From Anaerolineae bacterium (GTDB lineage Bacteria > Chloroflexota > Anaerolineae > JAFGEY01): a stretch of DNA of 8,850 bases. Below are positions 1 to 6,455 of the stretch, piece after piece. The stretch lies in the NCBI GenBank assembly GCA_016929775.1, contig JAFGIE010000117.1:1-8850 (forward strand). The letters run 5' to 3'. Below the pieces are notes generated by a model. That model was not told the DNA's origin. It worked only from the letters and a program-made list of their open reading frames with translations, and made no database searches. The position numbers and the translations under genes were made by a program. Each line of letters starts with the position of its first letter. Position 1 is the first letter of the stretch.

Positions 1-28
1 CCCCGCGGAGCGGAGGGACGAGAGGATG
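1..28 (+). repeat. Palindromic intergenic repeat, copy 1 (edge copy)
   Basis: The window opens with a copy of the repeat that recurs at 695-778 and, degenerately, at 796-821. It has a C-rich arm, a short centre, the G-rich arm GCGGAGGG, then GACGAGAGG running into an ATG at 26-28. The arms are partly complementary. The left end may be cut by the window edge. The ATG opens a 147-codon frame that overlaps the lipoprotein gene in another frame and does not look like a real protein. Confidence 0.7.
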
Positions 29-103
29 AGTGACAGCGCGAGGGGCAGAGATCACCCACCTGGATCACCCAGATGGGCGATGTGCGGTCGATCGGTTCGC
101 GGG

Positions 104-109
104 TATACT
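104..109 (+). promoter_or_regulatory. Candidate -10 element of the 153-647 lipoprotein gene
   Basis: TATACT at 104-109 is one mismatch from the sigma-70 type -10 consensus and lies 43 nt before the chosen ATG at 153. No good -35 hexamer is present at the usual spacing (81-86 reads TGTGCG). A short direct repeat, GATCACCCA at 50-58 and 63-71 (13-nt period), lies upstream and could bind an activator, but this is speculative. Confidence 0.35.
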
Positions 110-152
110 GGTGATCGGCAGGGAGGGGCCAGATCGAGAGGGAGGACGGGCG

Positions 153-647
153 ATGCAGGGACCGAAGGTGTGGGGTTGGCTGCTGCTCACGGTCGCACTC
201 GCAGGCGGGTCGGCGTGCAGCGTCTCGCTGCCGGTCGGAGAACTGGGCGCCGTGCCGATGGCGCCCTTTGTCGACGAGCAGGCGGGGATCCGGGGCATGG
301 CACCGCTGCCCGGGTGGTCCGACCGGGCAGAGCTGGTTCAGCAGACGGGCGTGGGCACGATCGACGAGTTCGTCGCGATGCTCAGCGAGCAGACGGACCT
401 GGTCAGCCTTCCCCGCTCGACAGGGTCCTACCAGGGCAAGCACCTTCGGTGGGACCTGTACACCGCTGAGACGCAGGTCGTGGGCGCGCCCCCCGGCATC
501 TACCGATTGCGAATGGGCATCGCACACCAGGGCGCCACGTTCTACTTTGTGGTCCTGGTGGTCGTGACCGCAGACTATGACGCCGGTCCGGAACCATACG
601 ACGCCGTCTTCGAGCACGCCCTGTATGCCCTGGGACCGACCGAGTAG
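153..647 (+). CDS. Putative lipoprotein of unknown function
   Basis: This is a 164-residue protein of no family I recognise. The start at ATG 153 is preferred over an in-frame ATG at 30: GGAGGAC (141-147) is well placed before it, and the protein then begins directly with a lipoprotein-type signal peptide, a hydrophobic run at residues 7-18 ending in a cysteine at residue 22. The lipobox (Gly-Ser-Ala-Cys) lacks the usual aliphatic residue at -3, so lipidation is probable rather than certain. The mature part has a Pro/Trp-containing stretch near residues 49-56, a beta-rich Val/Tyr/Phe block near 127-141, and a C-terminal acidic Asp-Tyr-Asp-Ala segment near 141-150. An envelope or secreted location is inferred. 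It is apparently monocistronic, with a repeat cluster before the next gene. Confidence 0.75.
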   Translation: MQGPKVWGWLLLTVALAGGSACSVSLPVGELGAVPMAPFVDEQAGIRGMAPLPGWSDRAELVQQTGVGTIDEFVAMLSEQTDLVSLPRSTGSYQGKHLRWDLYTAETQVVGAPPGIYRLRMGIAHQGATFYFVVLVVVTADYDAGPEPYDAVFEHALYALGPTE

Positions 648-694
648 GGCCGTGGACGAGACTGGGCACCGGTGCTCCGGCGTCAGTCTATGAC

Positions 695-778
695 GTCCCC
701 CCGCAGAGCGGAGGGACGAGAGGATGGGTCGGTACCCGCCGTCCCCCCGCAGAGCGGAGGGACGAGAGGATGGGTCGG
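695..778 (+). repeat. Two tandem copies of the palindromic repeat (46-nt period)
   Basis: A 38-nt unit occurs identically at 695-732 and 741-778, separated by 8 nt. Each unit has a C-run, the core CGCAGAGCG, a GGAGGGA arm that can pair with the C-run (8 of 9 positions), then CGAGAGGATGGGTCGG. Each therefore carries a Shine-Dalgarno-like GGAGGG followed by ATG (724-726 and 770-772). The same element starts the window at 1-28. The palindrome in an intergenic setting resembles small non-autonomous palindromic elements (REP/MITE-like). No transposase is in the window. Confidence 0.8.
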
Positions 779-795
779 CGCGCGCCGATGCAGGA

Positions 796-821
796 CACCC
801 CACAGTGGAGGGACGAGGATG
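796..821 (+). promoter_or_regulatory. Degenerate repeat copy acting as RBS and start of the DUF1624 gene
   Basis: Positions 796-821 keep the skeleton of the upstream repeat (C-run, CAG, GGAGGGACGA, GGATG) with small deletions. GGAGG at 807-811 lies 7 nt before ATG 819, an ideal Shine-Dalgarno arrangement. This decides the start of the downstream membrane protein gene, whose frame is also open upstream through the repeats to 672. Descent from the repeat is inferred from the similarity. Confidence 0.65.
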
Positions 822-2006
822 CACGATCTGGCAAAAGCCGTACCACTCCAGGCCAAGGCAGTCGATCTGCTCGCCCGCAAAGCGCCGCGCCTCTTTGCGC
901 CCGACGCCCTGCGCGGGCTGATCATGCTCGCCATGGCGCTCGACCACGCCAACCACTTTGTCGCCCACAAGCACCCGCCGAGCGAAGCTTGGGGCGGCGC
1001 CTTCCCGGTCTACTATGACCCGGTCGCCTTCTGGACGCGCTTTGTGACCCACTTTTGCGCGCCGGGGTTCTTCCTGCTCATGGGCATGGGCATGGCGCTC
1101 CTGGCGCACGCGCGCTGGGAGCAGGGGTGGAGCCGGTGGGCGGTGGTGCGGCATTTCCTGGTGCGCGGCGCCGTGATCATCGCCCTCAAGCTGCTGCTGG
1201 TCAACCGCGCCTGGGAGTTCTCGCCAGGCGGCTGGGGGATCCAGATCCACATCGGCGTGCTCTTTGCCCTGGGCGGGACGATGATCCTGGGCAGCGCCCT
1301 GCTCTTGCTCAAGCAGCCTGTCCTCCTCCTCGCGGTCAGCCTGCTGTTGGCGATCGGCATGGAGTTCCTGTCCCCCGACCCGAGCACGTGGGGCCCGAGT
1401 ACCAATGCGGCAAAGCTGATCTTGCTCGAACCGGGCGGGCTGATCTCGCCGCAGGGCAGCGCCCTGATCTGGTCGAACTATCCCGTGCTGCCGTGGCTCG
1501 AACTGGTCGTGCTGGGGATGGGGTTCGGGTTCTGGCTGGCGCGCGACCAGCGCAAGGCGTTCGGCTGGGCCTGGAAGCTCGGCCTGGCGCTCCTTGCCGC
1601 GTTTGTCGTGGTGCGCGTGCTGGACGGCTTTGGCAACATTCGCCCGCGGATGGGGAACGACTTGAGCGACTGGCTGACGACGGTCAAGTACCCGCCCAGC
1701 TTGGCGTTTACGCTGATCACTACAGGCGTGAACCTGATCGCCTTGTGGGCGTTCTCGCGCGCGGGTGCGTTGACACAGCGGATCCTCCATCCACTCGTCG
1801 TGCTCGGGCGCGCGCCTCTCGTCTTTTACGTGCTCCACCTCTTCCTCTACGCGGGGCTCGGCGCGCTCCTGACCCCACGTGGGGTGACCATCCCGCTCAT
1901 GTATCCGATCTGGCTGCTCGGGGTGCTGATCCTGTTCCCCGTCTGCTGGTGGTACGGTCGCCTCAAGCGGCGCCAGTCCCTGCGCTGGGTCCTCAGCTAC
2001 CTGTGA
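819..2006 (+). CDS. DUF1624 / heparan-alpha-glucosaminide N-acetyltransferase-like membrane protein
   Basis: This is a 395-residue polytopic inner-membrane protein. Features typical of the DUF1624 (COG3503, HGSNAT catalytic-like) family are visible. They are an N-terminal Asp-Ala-Leu-Arg-Gly motif at residues 29-33; a first membrane helix ending in Leu-Asp-His at 41-43; a Tyr-Pro-Val-Leu-Pro-Trp motif at 221-226 followed by a Gly-rich helix; and a late Gly-Arg-Ala-Pro-Leu-Val-Phe-Tyr-Val-Leu-His stretch at 330-340. About eight to ten hydrophobic segments cover most of the chain, and the tail is basic. Characterised relatives transfer acetyl groups from acetyl-CoA across a membrane to sugars, but bacterial DUF1624 substrates are mostly unknown. 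The start at 819 is chosen for its RBS and because residues encoded upstream come from intergenic repeats. The gene stands alone and converges with the DUF4405 gene. Confidence 0.85.
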   Translation: MHDLAKAVPLQAKAVDLLARKAPRLFAPDALRGLIMLAMALDHANHFVAHKHPPSEAWGGAFPVYYDPVAFWTRFVTHFCAPGFFLLMGMGMALLAHARWEQGWSRWAVVRHFLVRGAVIIALKLLLVNRAWEFSPGGWGIQIHIGVLFALGGTMILGSALLLLKQPVLLLAVSLLLAIGMEFLSPDPSTWGPSTNAAKLILLEPGGLISPQGSALIWSNYPVLPWLELVVLGMGFGFWLARDQRKAFGWAWKLGLALLAAFVVVRVLDGFGNIRPRMGNDLSDWLTTVKYPPSLAFTLITTGVNLIALWAFSRAGALTQRILHPLVVLGRAPLVFYVLHLFLYAGLGALLTPRGVTIPLMYPIWLLGVLILFPVCWWYGRLKRRQSLRWVLSYL

Positions 2007-2045
2007 CGTGGCGCGCGCCGGGCGAAGCAGACGCGAGATCATGTA

Positions 2046-2075
2046 CCGCCCGCGCGGGAATCCCCGGGCGGGCGG
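2046..2075. terminator. Strong G+C hairpin between convergent genes
   Basis: Arms 2046-2058 and 2063-2075 pair at 12 of 13 positions around the 4-nt loop AATC. The hairpin lies 40 nt after the + strand stop at 2006 and 30 nt beyond the - strand stop at 2105, so it could end transcription from both sides. There is no clear T-run on either strand, so it may instead be a transcript-stabilising hairpin. Confidence 0.6.
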
Positions 2076-2104
2076 CGCTGTTCGGCGCTAGGCTGCGTGT
2101 GGGT

Positions 2105-2431
2105 CTATTCGACCGGGCAGGCTGCCGGCTCTTGCCGGGGCGCGCGCTCGGTGCGCTTGCGGGTGAGCATCCTTTTCGTCATGCAGATCATCCAGTCCCA
2201 GTGCAGCACCAGATGTGCGCCCACGCCGGCGATCATGGCGATGCTGCCCCAAGTGTGGATCGTGTCCCACGTGTGAGTGGTGAGCAGCAGCACTTGCTGC
2301 CCATAGTACACGTTCCGCCCCCCCTGGTACCCGCTCGGCGCAAAGAACAGGACCATCCCCGAAAGCGCCGAGAGAACAAATGCGATCCCGATCACCAAAT
2401 CGACCCAGTAGTTGAGCTTTGCCTTTGACAT
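2105..2431 (-). CDS. DUF4405-like membrane protein (cytochrome b-like)
   Basis: This is a 108-residue small membrane protein. The start at 2431 is fixed by AAGGAG (2441-2446) 9 nt upstream. The in-frame extension to 2509 is Arg-rich and runs through a hairpin, so it is rejected. Hydrophobic segments lie at residues about 9-31, 44-52 and 62-80. Four histidines (H53, H59, H73, H77) with Trp residues form the pattern His-x5-His near one membrane face and His-x3-His-Trp-x-Trp near the other. This resembles DUF4405 proteins, whose paired histidines are thought to bind heme as in small b-type cytochromes. The C-terminus is basic and probably cytoplasmic. It follows the anchored OB-fold-like gene by 113 nt on the same strand and shares its leader sequence, so it is probably co-transcribed. 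An electron-transfer role is inferred from the family, not shown. Confidence 0.75.
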   Translation of the reverse strand: MSKAKLNYWVDLVIGIAFVLSALSGMVLFFAPSGYQGGRNVYYGQQVLLLTTHTWDTIHTWGSIAMIAGVGAHLVLHWDWMICMTKRMLTRKRTERAPRQEPAACPVE

Positions 2432-2462
2432 TGTACGTTTCTCCTTCTTCCTTCGCCGTGGA

Positions 2463-2488
2463 GGACGCCGCCCTGCTGAGCGGCGTCC
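2463..2488 (-). other. Intercistronic hairpin between the OB-fold-like and DUF4405 genes
   Basis: GGACGCCGC (2463-2471) pairs perfectly with 2480-2488 around an 8-nt loop. It lies between two - strand genes, 16 nt upstream of the DUF4405 RBS. The following transcript is not U-rich, so it is more likely a partial attenuator or an mRNA-stability element than a full terminator. A weaker inverted repeat (AATGGC/GCCATT) lies near 2508-2526. Confidence 0.5.
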
Positions 2489-2544
2489 CCCACATCGGTG
2501 GAGAGTCAATGGCTACGCAGGCCATTCTCCTCCCCGCGGGTACG

Positions 2545-3342
2545 CTACACCCCGCTGCGGCGGCCCTGGCCCGACCACATCGGGTGCCCCGAGCTGTCAC
2601 GCAGCACGATCTCAGTATCCAGGTCCAGGTTCACGACCGTTGTCGCCTTGAACTCGCCGTCCTCCCAGAACCCAGTGACGGCAACCTGGTCGCCGACCCT
2701 GAGCACAAACCCACGTTCCTCGCGGAACTGGCTCGGCCCCAGGCCAACCTGTACTGTCCCAGTCTCCGTCTCGATCACGAGCTCGGTGGTTTCGAGGACG
2801 GTGCCCTGAATCGTCTCCAGCGTCTCGATCGTGGCGGCAGGCTCGCCGTTCAGGCCCTGTCCGCCGCGCGTGCCGTTGCCCTGCGCGCCCTGTCCGAGCC
2901 CCTGCCCGGATGCTGTCGCCGCGCCGCGCGTGCCGTTGCCCTGCGCGCCCTGTCCGAGCCCCTGCTCAGAGAGCGTCGCCGCGCCGCGCGTGCCATTGCC
3001 TTGCGCGCCCTGTCCGAGCCCCTGCTCAGAGAGCGTCGCCGCGCCGCGCGCGCCGTTGCCCTGCGCGCCCTGTCCGAGCCCCTGCCCGGATGCTGTCGCC
3101 GCGCCGCGCGTGCCATTGCCTTGCGCGCCCTGTCCGAGCCCCTGTCCCCCTACAGGCTCTGCAACCTGCGCCTCAGCGCGAGCCTGTCCCCTGCGCTGGC
3201 CCTGCTCCGCAGCGACCGACTGCTGGTTCGTGCTGCCCCGCACGTGAGCAAGCGCATCGCCCGACGTCAACTCGATCACGCCGATCGCGATTGCGCCTAC
3301 CATCACTGCGATGAAAGCGCCCGCGAGTATCTTTTTCCACAT
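2545..3342 (-). CDS. Membrane-anchored Gly/Gln-repeat protein with C-terminal OB-fold-like (DUF5666-like) domain
   Basis: This is a 265-residue protein. Residues 4-24 form an uncleaved signal anchor after Lys-Lys, so the rest is probably outside the membrane. Residues 46-165 are a flexible Gly/Gln/Ala/Asn-rich linker holding nearly five 20-residue repeats (core Gly-Gln-Gly-Leu-Gly-Gln-Gly-Ala-Gln-Gly-Asn-Gly). Residues about 172-260 form a compact beta-rich domain: an Ile-Gln-Gly-Thr-Val start, a Val-Gly-Asp-Gln-Val-Ala-Val-Thr-Gly turn, a Glu-Phe-Lys-Ala strand, and a Leu-Arg-Asp...Pro-Met-Trp ending. This resembles OB-fold/DUF5666-type domains found in envelope proteins. The ligand is unknown. 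AAGGAG (3351-3356) precedes the start. The gene begins a probable two-gene unit with the DUF4405 gene, and its promoter carries an OmpR-type repeat array. The domain name is tentative; the architecture is clear. Confidence 0.75.
   Translation of the reverse strand: MWKKILAGAFIAVMVGAIAIGVIELTSGDALAHVRGSTNQQSVAAEQGQRRGQARAEAQVAEPVGGQGLGQGAQGNGTRGAATASGQGLGQGAQGNGARGAATLSEQGLGQGAQGNGTRGAATLSEQGLGQGAQGNGTRGAATASGQGLGQGAQGNGTRGGQGLNGEPAATIETLETIQGTVLETTELVIETETGTVQVGLGPSQFREERGFVLRVGDQVAVTGFWEDGEFKATTVVNLDLDTEIVLRDSSGHPMWSGQGRRSGV
2861..3144 (-). repeat. 60-bp in-frame tandem repeat, about 4.7 copies
   Basis: A 60-bp unit (20 codons) recurs without a length change. Two variants differ in a block of about 12 nt: one encodes Ala-Ser-Gly and the other Leu-Ser-Glu at the unit junction. 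In coding order the junctions run A, B, B, A. Single-base differences (for example Thr to Ala, GTT to ATT) allow copies to be told apart. Near-identity points to recent duplication or gene conversion, and copy number may vary between strains. Confidence 0.95.
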
Positions 3343-3395
3343 GTCCGTTTCTCCTTCTGTGTATGATCAGCCGAATGCTGTCTTTCTACGGCCAC

Positions 3396-3450
3396 ATCAT
3401 ACCACGCGGATGTGAAGAGACTGTGAAGCGAGGATGTGAAGAGCGTGAAC
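3396..3450 (-). promoter_or_regulatory. Promoter with OmpR-type direct repeats, OB-fold-like gene
   Basis: On the coding strand four TTCACA-like repeats lie upstream of a -10 TATGAT (3401 to 3396). Two are TTCACA-N5-TTCACA (ending at 3422 and 3411, 11-nt period). A third TTCACA ends at 3435 and a fourth, TTCACG, at 3444, which restores the 11-nt phase (3411, 3422, 3444) apart from a 2-nt slip in the third. The proximal repeat ends 9 nt before the -10, where an activator would replace a -35. The ATG is 53 nt downstream. A very similar arrangement precedes the DUF2202 gene. Confidence 0.65.
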
Positions 3451-3480
3451 GCAGCCTCACTTGGGCTCAAGTGAGGCTGC
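3451..3480 (-). terminator. Perfect 13-bp hairpin, probable terminator of the nitroreductase operon
   Basis: GCAGCCTCACTTG (3451-3463) pairs perfectly with 3468-3480 around a 4-nt loop. It lies 94 nt beyond the SDR stop in the direction of transcription and immediately upstream of the response-regulator-type repeats. It would therefore stop read-through into the regulated promoter of the OB-fold-like gene. The tail after the stem is only moderately T-containing, so termination efficiency is uncertain. Confidence 0.6.
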
Positions 3481-3574
3481 GCATGGTGCTGTGCGTGGTG
3501 GACCGCGGGTGGACCGCGGGTGCAGCGCGATCGACGCGTCGCCTCGACGGCGCGGACGCCTGGATCGGCGGAGG
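3481..3574. repeat. Intergenic stretch with an 11-bp tandem repeat (3497-3522)
   Basis: Between the hairpin and the SDR stop, GGTGGACCGCG occurs twice back to back (3497-3507, 3508-3518) with a third copy begun (3519-3522). Each contains the palindrome CCGCGG. No gene or promoter is evident in the rest of the stretch. It would be the 3' untranslated part of the SDR operon transcript. Confidence 0.5.
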
Positions 3575-4432
3575 CTAGCTGCCTTCCTCTCCTGAGGTCA
3601 GCGCCGCCTCAATGTGCGCCGCGATCAGATCGCGGAACCGGATCTCGCTGTTGTCTTGCGGGGCATAGCCGATCACCTCGCGCGCGTTGGCAATGCTCCA
3701 GAACGCGTGGGGATTGTCGCTGATCCCGTAAAAGATCTGAAAGGGCACGCCGAACCGGTCGCGGATGTCGGGCGCCTCGATGCTCTTGACCAGCAACTGG
3801 TCAAAGTCACGCTGGCTGAGATAGACCGCCAGCGCGCGGCGCATGCAGCGCAGGTCTCCCTGGGGACAGCGCGCCACGTCGGTCTCGCGCGGGCCTCCGA
3901 TCCGGATCTGGACGTTCTCCAACGGGCGCCCATTGACCTTGCCACAGGCAAAGACAAAGCCCAGGTGCTCGTAGGCCTCTTTGGCCCATCCATAGTAGTT
4001 GTCGGACAGGGCCCGCCCGTTGGGGTCGACATAGTCCCACGCCCCGTCGAGGATCAGCGGTTCGTAATAGTCGGCGGCGTGGTTGGAGCTGATCGAGATC
4101 ACGCGCCGCACGTTCTCCTCCCACGAGATCTGGTAGACATTGTACGCCATCTCGACGTTGGACAGCTCGGCGTGGAAGCGCTGCGCCGGGTCGTCGGCGC
4201 GCACGAACCCCGAGTGGACGACCGTGTCCACCCCCCGAAAGTAGGAGCGGTAGGCATCCCGGTTGCGGTCCAAGAGGTCGACGACCTGGATCCCGTCGAT
4301 CGCGCGCCCGTCCCGGTCCGTGGTGCGTACGTCGAGCAGGGTGAGATCATAGTGCGCGCGCAGCACGGGCAGCATCTGCCCGGCGATCAGGCCCGCAGCG
4401 CCGGTGAGGACCACTTTTCTGCGTTGGCTCAT
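3575..4432 (-). CDS. Extended-SDR NAD-dependent epimerase/dehydratase, uronate-dehydrogenase-like
   Basis: This is a 285-residue cytoplasmic short-chain dehydrogenase. The N-terminal Rossmann signature Thr-Gly-Ala-Ala-Gly-Leu-Ile-Ala-Gly occupies residues 10-18, and Asp34 at the end of strand 2 suggests NAD rather than NADP. Ser115-Ser116-Asn-His and Tyr147-x3-Lys151 supply the catalytic Ser/Tyr/Lys. The Ser-Ser-Asn-His motif and the later Arg-Ile-Gly-Gly resemble uronate dehydrogenases (Udh, oxidising uronic acids to lactones), whose length is also similar. The true substrate is not proven. It is the last gene of a three-gene operon: its RBS (TAGGAG) overlaps the stop codon of the NIPSNAP gene, with 10 nt between the two frames. 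An alternative assignment is a generic sugar-nucleotide epimerase, but the His-containing Ser-Ser-Asn-His motif argues against that. Confidence 0.85.
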   Translation of the reverse strand: MSQRRKVVLTGAAGLIAGQMLPVLRAHYDLTLLDVRTTDRDGRAIDGIQVVDLLDRNRDAYRSYFRGVDTVVHSGFVRADDPAQRFHAELSNVEMAYNVYQISWEENVRRVISISSNHAADYYEPLILDGAWDYVDPNGRALSDNYYGWAKEAYEHLGFVFACGKVNGRPLENVQIRIGGPRETDVARCPQGDLRCMRRALAVYLSQRDFDQLLVKSIEAPDIRDRFGVPFQIFYGISDNPHAFWSIANAREVIGYAPQDNSEIRFRDLIAAHIEAALTSGEEGS

Positions 4433-4442
4433 CGCTGTGCTC

Positions 4443-4763
4443 CTACTGGATCACGGACTTGGGCGTCGCGACCAAGCGCGTGACCACGGTCCGCGTCCGG
4501 TCCAGGAGCGCACCCACGCGCGGCGAGATCTCGTTCTGCCAGGTTTCGCTCTGGTAGACCTTGGCATACAGCGCCTCGCGCTGCTCCTCGCTTTCGAAGC
4601 GGCGGATCCAGACGTACAGGTCATCTTCTTCCTGCCCGACAAAGCTGCCGATCACGACCATGCCCTGTGCGATCTGGAAGGGGATGATCTCCTCCTCCAT
4701 CATGCGCACCCATTCATCGCGTTTCCCCGGGAGGACCCGGTACTGCCGCAGTTCAAAGAACAT
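4443..4763 (-). CDS. NIPSNAP family protein
   Basis: This is a 106-residue, one-domain protein. It starts Met-Phe-Phe-Glu-Leu-Arg-Gln-Tyr-Arg-Val-Leu-Pro-Gly, the hallmark first strand of NIPSNAP ferredoxin-like (dimeric alpha-beta barrel) domains. The usual features follow: Trp18 in helix 1, an Ile-Gly-Ser-Phe-Val-Gly strand, Asp-Asp-Leu-Tyr-Val-Trp-Ile-Arg-Arg-Phe (47-56), and a helix with Arg62 and Tyr66. Bacterial members are small cytoplasmic proteins of unknown or catabolic role. They are often encoded beside oxidoreductases, as here. The start is supported by AAAGGAG lying in the last codons of the nitroreductase gene, leaving only 3 nt between the genes, so translation is probably coupled. 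Confidence 0.88.
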   Translation of the reverse strand: MFFELRQYRVLPGKRDEWVRMMEEEIIPFQIAQGMVVIGSFVGQEEDDLYVWIRRFESEEQREALYAKVYQSETWQNEISPRVGALLDRTRTVVTRLVATPKSVIQ

Positions 4764-4766
4764 CGC

Positions 4767-5264
4767 TCACTCCTTTGGTGTGTATCGCTCCCAGTGGATC
4801 ACCGCTTCCAGCGGCTTCTTTTCCCGCGTAGGCCATTCTACGGGTACGCCGATCGGGATCAAGGTCAGGAGTCGCCTGTCCGCCGGCACGCCCAGTAAGG
4901 CTTTGAACTCATCTTCGTGGCGCAGGGTCCACCCCTCCAGCCAGCACGAGCCATAGCCCAGCGCCGTACTGGCGATCAGCATGTTCTCGATCGCGGCTGC
5001 CCCATCCTCGACCCACCAGCGCGTGGAGGGATCGAGGATCACGGCAATGATCGCGCCCGCCTTGTCCATCCACGCTGCGGCGACCTTGAGTTGATCGATC
5101 AGCGCGCGATCGGTGACCACGCAAAAGTCCCACGGCTGCCGGTTGCTGCCCGTCGCCGCAAGCCGGCCCGCGTCGACGATCGTCTCCAGGTCCTCGCGCG
5201 GAATCGGGTCGCCCGTGTACTGGCGCACGCTTCTCCGCCTGCGAATGGCCTCCAGTGCATCCAT
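4767..5264 (-). CDS. Nitroreductase family FMN-dependent oxidoreductase
   Basis: This is a 165-residue protein of the short nitroreductase type. Residues 8-14 (Arg-Arg-Arg-Arg-Ser-Val-Arg) are the conserved FMN-phosphate-binding start. Ser40-Asn41-Arg-Gln43-Pro-Trp45 is the second FMN motif, and Gly103-Tyr-Gly-Ser-Cys-Trp-Leu-Glu-Gly is the C-terminal flavin loop. Members form homodimers and use NAD(P)H to reduce nitro groups, quinones or other electrophiles, or in some cases perform dehalogenation or dehydrogenation. The substrate is unknown here. The start at 5264 has a GAGGAGG RBS (5268-5274) and matches family N-termini. The longer in-frame opening to 5405 crosses the promoter and a terminator and is rejected. 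It is the first gene of an operon with NIPSNAP and SDR genes. Confidence 0.9.
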   Translation of the reverse strand: MDALEAIRRRRSVRQYTGDPIPREDLETIVDAGRLAATGSNRQPWDFCVVTDRALIDQLKVAAAWMDKAGAIIAVILDPSTRWWVEDGAAAIENMLIASTALGYGSCWLEGWTLRHEDEFKALLGVPADRRLLTLIPIGVPVEWPTREKKPLEAVIHWERYTPKE

Positions 5265-5301
5265 TGCTCCTCCTCTGATAGTCGCCTGATGTCGCTTGCC
5301 C

Positions 5302-5320
5302 ATTATAGCACAAGCGCTTG
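5302..5320 (-). promoter_or_regulatory. Extended -10 promoter with palindrome, nitroreductase operon
   Basis: The coding strand reads TGCTATAAT (5310 to 5302), a perfect -10 with an extended TGn. No good -35 is found at 17 nt. Directly upstream lies the perfect palindrome CAAGCGCTTG (5311-5320), and GGGCAAGCG occurs both there and just downstream of the -10, so a repressor could bracket the -10. The leader before ATG 5264 is about 30 nt. Confidence 0.7.
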
Positions 5321-5337
5321 CCCGGCGACAGAAATGA

Positions 5338-5371
5338 CAGCCGCCAGACCGTGAAGAAGGTCTGGCGGCTG
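5338..5371 (-). terminator. Rho-independent-type terminator of the DUF2202 gene
   Basis: CAGCCGCCAGACC (5338-5350) pairs perfectly with 5359-5371, a 13-bp stem with an 8-nt loop. In the - strand direction the stem is followed by TCATTTCTGT, a modest U-rich tail. It lies 70 nt after the DUF2202 stop and just upstream of the nitroreductase promoter, separating the two units. Confidence 0.8.
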
Positions 5372-5440
5372 CGTGCCGACGGGCGCGACAAATGCGGTGT
5401 CTCAACCTGCTGCGCCCCCGTGGGGACGTAGCCGTTGCCG

Positions 5441-6292
5441 CTATCGCCTGCCGCTCCCGCGCGCCACTTCGGCGCCTATGATCGCCTGGTAGGCTGTCGG
5501 ATCGAGGTACTGCGGTACGTAGGTCTCGCCCGTGCGGCGTTCCAAGTTCGAGACAAACGCGCGCAGGTGATTCTCGGAGCCGCGGGTCAGGCTATCGTAG
5601 ACGCGGTGGATATCGGCGCGATCGGTCTCGGCGATGTGCGCAGCCAGGTCGAGGATGTCGATCTCTTCGATCGCTGCGCCCACGCGCAGTGCGTCAGTCA
5701 GCGAACGTGTACCAGACGCAACCAACTCCTCGTACAAGTCTTGCAGGGCTGGGTTCGCATACACCCCTGCCTCTGGGAGCGCGACCGGCGTCACGCCGTA
5801 CCGGTCGAGCAGTCCCTCGACAGCGCTCACGTGCGTCGCCTCGCTGTCGGCGATATTCTGAAAGACGGGCAGCCCCCACACGTCATACAGCGCGAGGTAC
5901 ACGTCGTGGGCGAGCTTTTCCTCCTCGTGCATGTAGAGCAAGCCCTCGATCTCGGCCTCGCTGAGCGCGCCTGTCGGGGACGCCGTGCTCGGCGCAAGGG
6001 TTGGCTCGACCGTCCGGTCACCATCGTCCGAGGCGACCGCTGTGGCGCCCGCCGTCTGCGGCGCTGCCGTCTGCGGCGCTGCCGTCTGCGGCGCTGCCGT
6101 CTGCGGCGCTGCCGTCTGGCTCTCTGGCGTTGGAGGTGCGATCGTGGGCGCGACCTCTTGGACTGCCGATGCCGTTGGCGTCGAACCAGACGCTGCCGCA
6201 GGCGTCTCGCCTGTGCAGGCGGCAAGCGCAAAGAGGGCGAGCAGGCCGAGTAGGGTCAGTACGTTTCGCATCTTGCGATATGTGTTCACCAT
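5441..6292 (-). CDS. DUF2202 ferritin-like lipoprotein
   Basis: This is a 283-residue exported protein. A signal peptide (hydrophobic 11-24) ends in the lipobox Leu-Ala-Ala-Cys26, so the mature protein should be lipid-anchored. Residues 30-108 are a Thr/Ala/Pro-rich linker containing four Thr-Ala-Ala-Pro-Gln units. Residues about 110-250 form a DUF2202 four-helix ferritin-like domain with likely metal ligands: the Met-His-Glu-Glu-Glu-Lys-Leu-Ala-His-Asp motif (121-130), Glu151-x2-His154, Glu209/Glu210, and Glu240-x-His242. DUF2202 proteins are proposed ferritin-like diiron or metal-binding proteins, but activity is unproven. The start at 6292 is favoured by AGGAG before it; the alternative is residue 8. 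It lies directly downstream of the two-component genes but has its own promoter with response-regulator-type repeats. Confidence 0.88.
   Translation of the reverse strand: MVNTYRKMRNVLTLLGLLALFALAACTGETPAAASGSTPTASAVQEVAPTIAPPTPESQTAAPQTAAPQTAAPQTAAPQTAGATAVASDDGDRTVEPTLAPSTASPTGALSEAEIEGLLYMHEEEKLAHDVYLALYDVWGLPVFQNIADSEATHVSAVEGLLDRYGVTPVALPEAGVYANPALQDLYEELVASGTRSLTDALRVGAAIEEIDILDLAAHIAETDRADIHRVYDSLTRGSENHLRAFVSNLERRTGETYVPQYLDPTAYQAIIGAEVARGSGRR
6051..6118 (-). repeat. 15-bp perfect tandem repeat, 4.5 copies
   Basis: GCCGTCTGCGGCGCT repeats exactly four times from 6051, followed by a half copy ending at 6118. It encodes Thr-Ala-Ala-Pro-Gln units in the linker of the DUF2202 lipoprotein. 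The lack of any substitution suggests recent slippage. Length changes would keep the frame. Confidence 0.95.
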
Positions 6293-6351
6293 GTGTGTCT
6301 CCTGTTATCGGTTGGCGCGGGGCCCCTGTGGCCCCTTGCGTGCCTACGCTC

Positions 6352-6406
6352 AGTGTACGACAAGAGTGTGGTGCAAGTGTGTACGGATTGTGTGTAACCT
6401 GTGAAG
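6352..6406 (-). promoter_or_regulatory. Promoter with four 11-bp direct repeats, DUF2202 gene
   Basis: TGTG (CACA on the coding strand) begins at 6367, 6378, 6389 and 6400, an exact 11-bp period. The most distal copy is TTCACA. The array ends 9 nt before a -10-like TACACT (6357 to 6352). No -35 is needed if an activator binds here. This matches the layout of PhoB/OmpR-family activated promoters and the array at 3396-3450. ATG 6292 is 59 nt downstream. The rest of 6293-6455 holds only the kinase 3' end spacer and the leader. Confidence 0.7.
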
Positions 6407-6455
6407 ACGCGCTCGCCCAACAGCGCGTGACAGGCGTTCGTCCGGTTCCGCCCGC